A stretch of 64,000 nt of DNA. Source: Planctomycetota bacterium (GTDB lineage Bacteria > Planctomycetota > Phycisphaerae > Sedimentisphaerales > Anaerobacaceae). Below the pieces are notes generated by a model that was not told the origin of the DNA, did not search any database, and saw only the letters and a list, made by a program, of their open reading frames with translations. Location: positions 1 through 64,000 of the forward strand of contig JAUWIG010000025.1 in assembly GCA_030605475.1 (NCBI GenBank), in the 5' to 3' direction. A program made the position numbers and the translations under genes. The number at the start of each line of letters is the position of its first letter. Position 1 is the stretch's first letter. This document shows positions 24,160 to 32,282 of the stretch, one piece after another.

Positions 24160-25281
24160 CTATGCAAAATTGGAGGTGTCTTCAAGCAGTTTTCTGACGA
24201 AATCCAAAAACTGAGCTGCGTATGCACCATTGGCGATTCTGTGGTCCACCGATAGCGTCATAGTCATTAACCTGCGTACGGTAAAAGCGCCATTGTCCGG
24301 CACACAGGTATCGGTTATTTTCCCGATGCCGAGGATGCTGCACTGGCCTGGAACAACTATCGGAATAAAAGACCCTATTCCAAAGGCGCCGAGGTTGCTG
24401 ACGGTTATGCAGCCGCCTTCGAGGTCGGCAGGTGTCAACTTATTATTGCGAGCCTTCTCAGCCAAGGCCGTGCTGTCACGTGCGATTCGCGGGACATCCT
24501 TTTTATCCACATTCTTGACGACCGGTGCAACCAGCCCGTCCGGTACAAAGATTGCCAGACCAATTCCGATGCTATCAGCCAAGTGGATGGTGTCTCCGGC
24601 CAATCGGCCTGTCATAATCGGGAATTTTTTCAAGCTGATGGCAATCGCCCGCATAATAAAATCATTGTAGGAAATTTTCACCCCATTAGAAATTTTACCT
24701 TTTTGCGTCATATTATTCCCGATTGAATTTCTAACGTGGTGAACATCGCCTGTTTTGTTCAATTTAGTCCGCAAGGCAACCAGGTCAGTAACATCAGCTC
24801 TAACGGTCAGATAGAAGGAGGGTACTTCGCGTTTCGACTGAAGCATTTTTTGTGCGGTTATCTTCTGCTTTTCCGTGAGCGGTATGGCAGCTCCGAGTTT
24901 GACCTCTGCTGCAGATGCTGGCGGCTGAGGTGGTTTAGGTGCTGGTGGTGTCTGCTTAGATGGAGCTGGTGGCAGCTCGGCTGGCGTTATTGGAGTCGCT
25001 TTGCCCTTAAGCGATTTGATAAAATCAGCGCCAGCTTTTTCGCCCTTTTCACCGAGAACTAAAACCAGCCCGGCAACAGGGAGTGTTTGACCCACCTCAG
25101 CAATGATATGTTTTACAAATCCATCGGCGGGCGACTCGACCTCAATGGTGGCCTTGTCGGTCTCTATCTCAAAAATTACATCGCCTTTTTTGACTTTGTC
25201 GCCAACCCCGACCATATATTCAACAATGGCTCCTTCTTCCATTGTCTTGCCGAGCTTCGGCAATCTTACTTCTGTTGCCAT
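24160..25281 (-). CDS. 2-oxoacid dehydrogenase E2 (dihydrolipoamide acyltransferase), orphan
   Basis: 373 residues. Residues 1-80 are a lipoyl domain with the lipoylated Lys43 in EIETDKATIE. Residues 85-125 are a Pro/Ala linker. The catalytic acyltransferase domain runs from about 130 to the end, with SVDHRIANGAYAAQFL (catalytic His347). The small peripheral-subunit-binding domain that normally lies between lipoyl and catalytic domains is not visible, so it is unclear how E1 or E3 would dock; neither gene is nearby. Residues 180-202 (HHVRNSIGNNMTQKGKISN region) are encoded by a palindromic repeat inserted in frame. A branched-chain or acetoin role cannot be excluded. Confidence 0.9.
   Translation of the reverse strand: MATEVRLPKLGKTMEEGAIVEYMVGVGDKVKKGDVIFEIETDKATIEVESPADGFVKHIIAEVGQTLPVAGLVLVLGEKGEKAGADFIKSLKGKATPITPAELPPAPSKQTPPAPKPPQPPASAAEVKLGAAIPLTEKQKITAQKMLQSKREVPSFYLTVRADVTDLVALRTKLNKTGDVHHVRNSIGNNMTQKGKISNGVKISYNDFIMRAIAISLKKFPIMTGRLAGDTIHLADSIGIGLAIFVPDGLVAPVVKNVDKKDVPRIARDSTALAEKARNNKLTPADLEGGCITVSNLGAFGIGSFIPIVVPGQCSILGIGKITDTCVPDNGAFTVRRLMTMTLSVDHRIANGAYAAQFLDFVRKLLEDTSNFA
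24677..24743 (-). repeat. Palindromic element inserted in frame within the E2 gene
   Basis: Arms TTCACCCCATTAGAAATT and AATTTCTAACGTGGTGAA pair over 16 of 18 positions. The interior (TTTTGCGTCATATTATT) matches the interior of the copy at 48202-48273. The element adds about 22 codons to the acyltransferase domain without changing frame. Confidence 0.85.
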
Positions 25282-25632
25282 TATGGAATTCTCACAGAGT
25301 TTATTTCATACTTTTTTGCGCCACCGCTTTTTTATATTGGTCGGCGCGGCGACGGACGGCACACTTTTTAGCAGAAGCTGCCCACGACAATTGAGGGAGT
25401 ATAACACACGCCGATTCAACAAACAATCAAAATACACAATCACAGTCATCTACTTCAAACAGCTCATTGGCTTATCGACAAGGCTTATCCTGCCAGCGAG
25501 ACCCAAAGGTGCTAAAGGGTGTTTGTGGTTTGCCGGTAATCAAAGCCGCACAAAAAAAGTGTTCCACCAATTCGAGAGATAATCAGGTGACACACTTTGC
25601 ATCCAACGAATAACGCAGGCTTATTGGCAGGC

Positions 25633-25755
25633 CTATTGTTCCTTAACTTTAACCTTAATCGCCTTTGTCCTCTCGGTCTTCGGCAGCGTTATTGAAAGCA
25701 CCCCGTTCCTACATACCGCACCGCCAACGTGGTGTGCGAGTTTTTCCACGACAAA
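25633..25755 (-). pseudogene. Remnant of a small heat-shock (Hsp20) gene
   Basis: The minus-strand frame ending at TAG (25633-25635) reads ...AVCRNGVLSITLPK followed by TERTKAIKVKVKEQ, the typical end of an alpha-crystallin domain (NGVL-x-h-x-LPK, then a Lys-rich strand). Upstream of about 25755 the similarity stops and no start codon or earlier domain is found, so only the last 35-40 residues survive. Confidence 0.7.
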
Positions 25756-25780
25756 TTTTGGAAAAGTTAACGGAAAAAGC

Positions 25781-25809
25781 TTGATTTTCTAAGAGAGATT
25801 TGATACTAT
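25781..25809 (+). promoter_or_regulatory. Putative promoter of the FGE-fold gene
   Basis: TTGATT (25781-25786), 17-base spacer, TACTAT (25804-25809), about 70 bases upstream of the start codon at 25882. CAGGAGGAGCAACAA just before the ATG is a strong ribosome site. Confidence 0.5.
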
Positions 25810-25881
25810 AATACAATTACATGGGGTTTTGCTGAACTGCTATAGATACGAAGTATTGGCTATAATCAGGAGGAGCAACAA

Positions 25882-26934
25882 ATGTGGTGGAAAAATTTAC
25901 TTGTTCGTATTTCATTAATTGTGTCTCTTTTTTCAGGCGGCTGGGCCCTTGCCGATTGTCCATCGGCTGACCTTACCGGCGACTGTTTTGTCGATTTTGA
26001 GGATTTCGCTCTGATGGCAAATCAGTGGCTGACCACCGACCCCTGTGTTCCGGATGATATGGCATATATACCGGACGGTGAGTTTGAAATGGGAGACCAT
26101 TTTGCAGAAGGCGATGCTGATGAATTGCCCATCCATACGGTATTTCTTGATTCGTTCTTTATGAGCACCTGCGAGGTAACCAACTCCCAGTATTGCGATT
26201 TTCTAAATTCTACAGATGTCAAGGTTAACAATGGTATTGTGTATGCCTCCTCCGACAACATCAACCATTACCCTTATTTCGATACGAACAGTTATGATTC
26301 TAACAGCCAGATAGCCTACAGTGACAGCACTTTCAGCGTAATGACGCGGGATGGAAACAGTATGGCCGAGCATCCTGTACTTCTGGTAAGCTGGTGCGGG
26401 GCGGTTGCATACTGCAACTGGCGAAGCGGCGAGGAAGGATACGAGAGTTGCTACAACCTTTCAACCTGGGCATTCGATCTTTCAAAACACGGCTACCGCC
26501 TACCAACCGAAGCCGAATGGGAATATGCCGCTTTGGGCGGTTGCTACGACCCGTATTACAAATATCCCTGGTGCAGTAATACCATTGATTGCAGCAAGGC
26601 GTGTTTCAGCCCCGGTGGTTCCTATTGTAATCCTCTGGGATTAACGGACTATCCTTACACCTCACCTGTAGGCTACTACAGTTCGAACAATTACGGCCTT
26701 TTCGATATGGCAGGCAATGTCTTTGAGTGGTGCAATGACTGGTATGACCCAAATTACTATAATGTAAGCCCGTACGATAACCCACAGGGTCCTGCCGGTG
26801 GCGTGAGTCATGTTGTCCGCAGCGGCGCTTGGTGGGCCTCCTGGAGATACTGCCGGGTTGCCGCCCGCAGCGAAAGCTGGATTACCGACCGCTTCTGGCT
26901 TTTCGGGTTTCGTGTTGTCCTGGACTCAAATTAA
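25882..26934 (+). CDS. Exported FGE/SUMF1-fold protein with dockerin-like N terminus
   Basis: 350 residues. A signal peptide (residues 1-24, ending ALA) is followed by one planctomycete dockerin-like segment, DLTGDCFVDFEDFALMANQW, a calcium-loop pattern. From about 55 on it is a formylglycine-generating-enzyme-like domain: MAYIPDGEFEMGD, EVTNSQYCDF, YRLPTEAEWEYAA, GLFDMAGNVFEWCNDWY and a C-terminal GFRVVLD. In true FGE two cysteines bind copper; the aligned segment SGAWWASWRYC keeps only the second. It is therefore more likely a binding or structural member than a sulfatase activator, and no sulfatase gene is near. Location: outside the cytoplasmic membrane. Confidence 0.88.
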   Translation: MWWKNLLVRISLIVSLFSGGWALADCPSADLTGDCFVDFEDFALMANQWLTTDPCVPDDMAYIPDGEFEMGDHFAEGDADELPIHTVFLDSFFMSTCEVTNSQYCDFLNSTDVKVNNGIVYASSDNINHYPYFDTNSYDSNSQIAYSDSTFSVMTRDGNSMAEHPVLLVSWCGAVAYCNWRSGEEGYESCYNLSTWAFDLSKHGYRLPTEAEWEYAALGGCYDPYYKYPWCSNTIDCSKACFSPGGSYCNPLGLTDYPYTSPVGYYSSNNYGLFDMAGNVFEWCNDWYDPNYYNVSPYDNPQGPAGGVSHVVRSGAWWASWRYCRVAARSESWITDRFWLFGFRVVLDSN

Positions 26935-27677
26935 CACTTTGTTCTTTGCTCTTTTAGCCTGTTAGATTTTAAAATGTTTTATGTATACGTTTTGTTAAGT
27001 GATGTTGAAAACCAGTTTTATACAGGAGCGACAAGCGATTTGCAAAGCCGTCGGCGGGCGACTCGACCACAATGGCGGCCTTGTCAGTCTCTATCTCAAA
27101 AATTACGTCGCCTTTTTTGACTTTGTCGCCAACCCTGACCATATATTCAACAATGGTTCCTTCCTCCATTGTCTTGCCAAACTGCTTAACTCCTATTCGC
27201 GGGAGTTCTTCGGGTCGTTTTTCTTCAGGCTGGCAGGCGTAGAAAGTATAGAATACTTCGAATCCAGCAAACAGGCAAAAACAGAAGTGCCAAAAGTTAA
27301 ATTCTAAGAAACTATCTCAAAACTTAGATTCCGTGTGGGGCACAGTCCCATCCTACCACTCATAATATTAGAAGTTCTGTTAGATATTATAAGTATATTA
27401 GCCGGTGCATATTGCATTTTAGCAGAAAAATGCTGCAATTTTTCGCTGTTTTCAGCTTTCAGAGTTCGGTGGGCAGTCCTCATTTGACTGCCTTTTGGTT
27501 TTAGGCATACGAGAATAATTACAGTGGTTTAATAAATTGGCTGTAATTTGGCTATTGCATTTTGCCACCAAAAAAGCTATACTCTTTCATAACTTTGTAA
27601 ACAGGTGTAATGGTTTTTAGCAATCTTTAACAGATGCTGTGGTTTAAGCATATAAAAGAAAAATAGGAGTTCATGAT
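26935..27677. other. Intergenic region with a lipoyl-domain fragment
   Basis: About 740 bases with no intact gene. Apart from the fragment at 27043-27181, the rest holds part of a GTGGGGCACAGTCCCATCCTA-like dispersed repeat (from about 27336) and AT-rich sequence leading to asd. The asd start has AGGAG eight bases upstream. Confidence 0.65.
27043..27181 (-). pseudogene. Partial duplicate of a lipoyl-domain coding region
   Basis: The minus strand encodes MEEGTIVEYMVRVGDKVKKG and EIETDKAAIVVESPADGF, almost the same as residues 14-54 of the E2 protein at 24160-25281, and the DNA is nearly identical over about 130 bases. Similarity stops abruptly on both sides: no start methionine of the domain, no rest of the domain and no catalytic domain follow. 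It may be a duplicated piece or the remains of a second lipoyl gene. Confidence 0.85.
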
Positions 27678-28679
27678 ATGGGTTGTAATTTAGCAATTGT
27701 AGGAGCAAGCGGCGCAGTCGGTCAGGAATTACTGGCAATTCTGGAACATCGTGATTTCCCGTTCGATTCTCTCAAGACGTTCGCCGCTCCCGTCGAAGCC
27801 GGCAATAAAGTCAAATGCAAAGGCAAGGAATATACCCTCGAAAAGGTGGTTGATGGCTGCTTCGAGAATGTAGATATTGCGTTGTTCTCTGCCGGTGGAG
27901 CCCTCAGTAAGGAATTTGCTCCCGCCGCGACAAAAGCCGGCGCGGTGGTGGTTGATAACTCTTCGGCCTTTAGAATGGACCCGGAGACGCCGCTGGTTAT
28001 TCCGGAAATAAATCCGGAAAAAGTCAAGGAACATAATGGCATCGTCGCCAATCCAAACTGCTCGACGATTATCGGTATCGTTCCGGTCTGGCCTCTGCAC
28101 AAGGCAAATCCGGTCAAACGAATGGTCGTCAGCACCTATCAGGCAGCCAGCGGAGCTGGGTATCCAGCGATGCTCGAACTGGAAAATCAGTCTCGCGAAA
28201 TACTCGATGGAAAAGAGCCGACCTGCAAGGCCTTTCCCTATCAAATTGCGTTTAATGTCTTTTGCCATAACTCAGCGCTCGCTGCGAACGGATACAACGA
28301 AGAAGAGATGAAAATGGTCAACGAGACCAGAAAAATTTTCAACTGCGCTGATATCGCGATTACCTGCACGTGTGTCCGCGTTCCGGTGCGCAGAGCCCAC
28401 TGTGAAAGTATCAATCTTGAATTTACCGACCCAATTACGTCCGACCAGGTCAGGGACCTGCTAAGCACGGCACCGGGCGTTTCACTGATAGATGACCGCG
28501 AAAAGAATTATTTTCCGATGCCGGTCAACGTTTCCGGCAAAGATGACATTTTCGTCGGCCGAATCCGCCAGGATGAGTCGATGCCTGATAACCGCGGCAT
28601 CAATCTGTGGGTCGCCGGCGACCAGTTACGAAAAGGTGCGGCCCTGAACGCCATCCAAATTGCGGAAAAGTTGCTGTAG
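27678..28679 (+). CDS. asd: Aspartate-semialdehyde dehydrogenase
   Basis: 333 residues, normal length. It reduces aspartyl phosphate to aspartate semialdehyde, the branch point to lysine, diaminopimelate, threonine and methionine. The NADP-binding GASGAVGQELL, DNSSAFRM and the active-site segment ANPNCSTII (nucleophile Cys) are clear, as are the later STYQAASGAG and VRVPVRRAHCESINLEF, with the catalytic His. It is a single gene with its own upstream region; a four-helix-bundle gene follows 34 bp after it. Confidence 0.97.
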   Translation: MGCNLAIVGASGAVGQELLAILEHRDFPFDSLKTFAAPVEAGNKVKCKGKEYTLEKVVDGCFENVDIALFSAGGALSKEFAPAATKAGAVVVDNSSAFRMDPETPLVIPEINPEKVKEHNGIVANPNCSTIIGIVPVWPLHKANPVKRMVVSTYQAASGAGYPAMLELENQSREILDGKEPTCKAFPYQIAFNVFCHNSALAANGYNEEEMKMVNETRKIFNCADIAITCTCVRVPVRRAHCESINLEFTDPITSDQVRDLLSTAPGVSLIDDREKNYFPMPVNVSGKDDIFVGRIRQDESMPDNRGINLWVAGDQLRKGAALNAIQIAEKLL

Positions 28680-28713
28680 CACAGGAGTCAGGAGCCAGAA
28701 TTCAGAAACCAGA

Positions 28714-29079
28714 ATGAGAAAATCTGCAAAAACCTTTAAAGATTTGATTGTTTGGCAAAAGGCTCATCGATTTGTTTTGGCGGTTTACAAAGCAACCTCA
28801 GATTTTCCCAAAAGTGAAGTCTACAGCTTAACATCTCAGTTTAGACGTGCCGCAGTGTCTGTACCTGCCAATATAGCAGAAGGCTTTAAGAGAACCCACA
28901 AAGCCGATAAAGCCCGCTTTATGAATATAGCACAAGGTTCTTTGGAAGAATGCCGGTACTATCTTATTTTAGCGGAGGATATAGGGTATTGTGAGTCCTC
29001 AAGTCTTTTGTCCAAACTTGAGGAAGTTAGCAAGTTGCTCGGAGCGTATTCTCGCTCTATAATTGATTCCACTACGTGA
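28714..29079 (+). CDS. Four-helix-bundle protein (23S rRNA intervening-sequence family)
   Basis: 121 residues from ATG 28714. The sequence KTFKDLIVWQKAHRFVLAVY, then FPKSEVYSLTSQFRRAAVSV and PANIAEGFKR, is the hallmark of the S23/IVP four-helix-bundle family, which forms pentamers and is related to the Avd protein of diversity-generating retroelements. No reverse transcriptase or variable repeat is near, so this is a free-standing member; its function is unknown. The region upstream (28680-28713) is CAGGAGTCAGGAGCCAGAAT-like simple repeat. Confidence 0.9.
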   Translation: MRKSAKTFKDLIVWQKAHRFVLAVYKATSDFPKSEVYSLTSQFRRAAVSVPANIAEGFKRTHKADKARFMNIAQGSLEECRYYLILAEDIGYCESSSLLSKLEEVSKLLGAYSRSIIDSTT

Positions 29080-29115
29080 TGTTATTCTGAATTCTGAATG
29101 CTGACTTCTTTTAAA

Positions 29116-29856
29116 ATGGCTATCCGCAACATTAAGCTCACAATCCGGTACGACGGCAGCGAATATCACGGCTGGCAAATCCAGCCGGGACAAAGAACCA
29201 TTCAGGGCACACTCACCGAGGCTATCCAAAACCTCATCGGCCGTAAAGTCCAGGTCTTCGGTGCAAGCAGAACCGATGCTGGCGTAAGCGCTCTGGGGCA
29301 GGTCGGGCTTGTGGAAATCGATTCTCCGATACCAACAGAGAATCTGGCCAAGGCAATTACGCATAGACTACCGGCTGACATTGCGATTACCGAGGCGGTC
29401 GAAGTCCCACAGGGCTTTGATGTGATAGGGGCAGTCAAAAGTAAATTATACCGCTACACGCTTTTTACAGGACAAGTGCGTCCTGTCCTGCAAATAAGGC
29501 ACTGCTGGCACCTACCCGCAAAACTTAACATCGCTGCTATGAATGAGGCTGCAAAAATGTTAGTTGGCAGAAAGGATTTCAAATCCTTTGCATCAGCCGA
29601 CGACCAACGGGAGAATTCAGTGCGAACTGTCTTTACCTGCGACGTCGCCGAGAAAGGCGATTGGGTATATGTTGATGTAGAAGGTGACGGCTTCCTGTAT
29701 AATATGGTCAGAAATATAGTCGGCACTTTGGTCGAAGTCGGCAAAGGCCGATTGGGTCCCGAAAAGATAAAGCAAATTCTTGAAGCAAAGGACCGGACCG
29801 CAGCCGGACCAATCGCCCCGGCCCATGCACTGTGTTTGATGTGGATTAAATATTGA
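29116..29856 (+). CDS. truA: tRNA pseudouridine(38-40) synthase
   Basis: 246 residues from ATG 29116. It isomerises uridines 38-40 in the tRNA anticodon stem-loop. IRYDGSEYHGWQIQPGQRTI, GASRTDAGVSALGQV with the catalytic Asp, SKLYRYTLF and the C-terminal GDGFLYNMVRNIVGTLVEVG are all present. Its stop overlaps the TTG start of the next gene, so truA leads a four-gene row with a glycosyltransferase, yjbQ and a lysE-like gene. Confidence 0.96.
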   Translation: MAIRNIKLTIRYDGSEYHGWQIQPGQRTIQGTLTEAIQNLIGRKVQVFGASRTDAGVSALGQVGLVEIDSPIPTENLAKAITHRLPADIAITEAVEVPQGFDVIGAVKSKLYRYTLFTGQVRPVLQIRHCWHLPAKLNIAAMNEAAKMLVGRKDFKSFASADDQRENSVRTVFTCDVAEKGDWVYVDVEGDGFLYNMVRNIVGTLVEVGKGRLGPEKIKQILEAKDRTAAGPIAPAHALCLMWIKY

Positions 29857-31037
29857 AAATCGTCCATATAATAACAAGATTGATTTTAGGCGGAGCGCAG
29901 GAGAACACTCTTATAACCTGCAAACTCCTGGCACAGCGTGGCCACGACGTAACGCTCATTACCGGTCCGGCGATAGGCCCCGAAGGCGAACTATTTGAAC
30001 AAACCAAAAACCAAAAATATAGGGTGATAACTGTTAACAAACTCATCCGCCCTATTTGTCCTTTGTACGACTCTCTTAGTTTCTACCAAATTAAAAATCA
30101 TCTGCGGCGTCTGCGGCCGGATATTGTCCACACCCATTCAGCCAAGGCGGGAATACTCGGAAGATTTGCCGGCTATGGTTTAAAAGGCAAATGGGGGGAA
30201 AATTTGCCGGCAGTGGTGCACACGATACATGGTTTGGCCTTTCATCCCTATCAATGTGAACTGCTGAATAAATTCTATATTGCCGCCGAGAAATCTGCTG
30301 CAAAGCGAACGGATTTTTTTGTCAGCGTTGCCGATGCAATGACCGCCCAGGCAAGAGCCGCCGGTATCGGCCAACCTGAGCAGTTTGTTACCGCTTATTC
30401 GGCTATCGAAGAGGATGATTTCTTAGAGCCAATCGGTGAGGAGCACAAAAAGGATTTTCGTCGGAGGTATGAAATACCGGAAGATACGATAGTGCTTATC
30501 ACTATAGCACGGCTGTTTATGTTGAAAGGGCACAAATACATTATTGAATCAGCGAGGCATCTGGCCGGGCGATTTGACAAGGCCGTTTGGCTGTTTGTAG
30601 GAGACGGCAACCTTGCTGATAAGTTCAAAGAGCAGGTTCGTCAACTTGGACTGGCTGAAAAAATCAAATTCACGGGTCTTTTGCCGCCAAGCCAAATCCC
30701 GCTTGCCATACAATCTTCAGATATTCTCGTTCACTGCTCACTAAGAGAGGGCCTTGCCCGTGCGCTGCCGCAGGCGATGCTGTGCGGCAGGCCGGCAGTC
30801 TCTTTTGACATCGACGGTGCAAGAGAAGTGGTAAACGAGAACACCGGCCGGTTGATTGAGCCGAAAAATGTGGAGCAATTAACGAGTGCCTGCGCCGAAC
30901 TAATAAAGGATAAAAATTTAAGAGAGGCGCTCGGCAAAGCCGGTCGGGAATCTGTAAAAGAAAAGTTCGCACCGGAAACGATGGTTGATACTATCGAGAC
31001 GGTCTATAAAAAATTGCTGGAGAAAAAGACATTATGA
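29853..31037 (+). CDS. GT4-family glycosyltransferase
   Basis: 394 residues starting at TTG 29853, which overlaps the truA stop. It is a GT-B enzyme: N-terminal [26 protein letters not shown] with the glycine-rich donor loop, [11 protein letters not shown], and the C-terminal [13 protein letters not shown]-like block ([20 protein letters not shown]) with the GT4 ExxGxxxxEA-type region, here [10 protein letters not shown]. It transfers an activated sugar, probably in a surface glycan, at the cytoplasmic face of the membrane. No glycan genes are immediately next to it, but a cluster starts 1.2 kb downstream. Confidence 0.9.
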   Translation: MKIVHIITRLILGGAQENTLITCKLLAQRGHDVTLITGPAIGPEGELFEQTKNQKYRVITVNKLIRPICPLYDSLSFYQIKNHLRRLRPDIVHTHSAKAGILGRFAGYGLKGKWGENLPAVVHTIHGLAFHPYQCELLNKFYIAAEKSAAKRTDFFVSVADAMTAQARAAGIGQPEQFVTAYSAIEEDDFLEPIGEEHKKDFRRRYEIPEDTIVLITIARLFMLKGHKYIIESARHLAGRFDKAVWLFVGDGNLADKFKEQVRQLGLAEKIKFTGLLPPSQIPLAIQSSDILVHCSLREGLARALPQAMLCGRPAVSFDIDGAREVVNENTGRLIEPKNVEQLTSACAELIKDKNLREALGKAGRESVKEKFAPETMVDTIETVYKKLLEKKTL

Positions 31038-31450
31038 AAAGTTATAAGAAGGAGCTGTGGTTTAATATAAGAGGCAGGCGGGAATTTATTAATATTACGC
31101 CGCAGGTCGAAGAGACTCTTAGAGAAAGCGGTATCAGGGAAGGCTTCGTGCTCTGCAATGCTATGCATATTACGGCCAGTGTATTTATCAACGACGATGA
31201 ATCCGGCCTGCATCACGACTTTGAAGTCTGGCTGGAGAAATTGGCGCCCGAGAAGCCATATTCACAGTATCGCCATAACGGCTTCGAAGACAACGCCGAC
31301 GCCCATCTGAAACGGACCGTAATGGGCAGAGAAGTGGTCGTGGCCGTTACCGGCGGCGCACTTGACTTCGGCCCCTGGGAGCAGATATTTTACGGTGAAT
31401 TCGACGGCAAAAGAAAAAAAAGAGTCCTTGTAAAAATCATCGGCGAGTAA
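31034..31450 (+). CDS. yjbQ: YjbQ-family protein (UPF0047)
   Basis: 138 residues, full length. [51 protein letters not shown] and [20 protein letters not shown] mark the UPF0047 fold, a small trimeric protein with a putative metal site (His and Asp in [13 protein letters not shown]). Some members have weak thiamine-phosphate-synthase activity; the physiological role is not settled. It overlaps the preceding gene by four bases (ATGA). Confidence 0.93.
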   Translation: MKSYKKELWFNIRGRREFINITPQVEETLRESGIREGFVLCNAMHITASVFINDDESGLHHDFEVWLEKLAPEKPYSQYRHNGFEDNADAHLKRTVMGREVVVAVTGGALDFGPWEQIFYGEFDGKRKKRVLVKIIGE

Positions 31451-31546
31451 GTTCGTGACTCGTGGTTCGTGAATCGTGGCTCGCTAAAGACTAATGTAGC
31501 CGCAGAGGGTGGAGAGGAAATTCAAAAATTAAAAGCTGGTGATTTT

Positions 31547-32164
31547 GTGAGCTTACTGTTTTTCCTATTCCAGGTATTTGTAATATCATTCTCAGGTGTG
31601 ATGGCACCTGGGCCTGTTACGGCTACAGCCATCGCGATGGGTGCGCGCAGTCGCTATGCAGGTACACTTATCGCTCTCGGCCACGCTATAATCGAATTTC
31701 CCGTGATAATTCTGATTATTATGGGAATGGACAAATTGCTCAAGTCAACCACCACGCAGGCGGTAATCGGCCTGGCCGGTGGGGTGTTCCTGTTGATAAT
31801 GGCAATCCAAATGTTAGCCAATTTGAAGACCACCGACAACCCGCAGGCCAAATATACCAAAAGTAAGCCGGTCCTGGCCGGCATAATATTATCAGCAAGC
31901 AATCCATACTTTCTGCTCTGGTGGGCCACTGTAGGGTTGACCCTTGCAACCAGCGCCAAGCAATTGGGAATCTGGGCTTTTGTTTTATTCGTCATCGTTC
32001 ACTGGTTATGCGATTGTGTGTGGCTACAGGCCTTGTCTTTAGCAAGTTTCAAGGGCTCGAGCTTACTGGGCCCTCGCAGCCAACGTGTTATCCTGCTGAT
32101 TTGCTCAGTGGCACTGCTTGGGTTTGGGCTGTTTTTTATTTACAAAGCCCTAAATACAAACTAA
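31547..32164 (+). CDS. LysE-family amino-acid exporter
   Basis: 205 residues from GTG 31547; the longer frame from 31469 would add a polar N terminus encoded by simple-repeat DNA (TTCGTGACTCGTGGTTCGTG). Six hydrophobic segments and the early SGVMAPGPVTATAIAMGARS match the LysE/RhtB translocator family (G-x-x-x-GP motif). The substrate is probably an amino acid or a small cation. It is 97 bp after yjbQ. Confidence 0.85.
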   Translation: MSLLFFLFQVFVISFSGVMAPGPVTATAIAMGARSRYAGTLIALGHAIIEFPVIILIIMGMDKLLKSTTTQAVIGLAGGVFLLIMAIQMLANLKTTDNPQAKYTKSKPVLAGIILSASNPYFLLWWATVGLTLATSAKQLGIWAFVLFVIVHWLCDCVWLQALSLASFKGSSLLGPRSQRVILLICSVALLGFGLFFIYKALNTN

Positions 32165-32282
32165 AGTTGACAAACCAAAGGCTTACAATGAAAGACTGAT
32201 TATAAAAACCTGTTATCAACCGCTCGGAAAAACTCTCCGTGGCTTAAAATCCGATGAAACGCCTATATTAAAGTGATACTGT

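Larger units (their letters stand above)
25282..25881. other. Intergenic region with gene remnant and promoter
   Basis: About 600 bases without an intact gene. The Hsp20 remnant (25633-25755) and a promoter-like sequence (25781-25809) are listed separately. The part from 25282 to 25630 shows no recognisable gene or repeat. Confidence 0.6.

Noticed and set aside
27007-27169. Functional stand-alone lipoyl protein
   Set aside because: It lacks the first strand and second half of the domain; similarity to the E2 gene ends abruptly.
28714-29079. Avd component of a diversity-generating retroelement
   Set aside because: No reverse transcriptase, template repeat or variable repeat occurs nearby.
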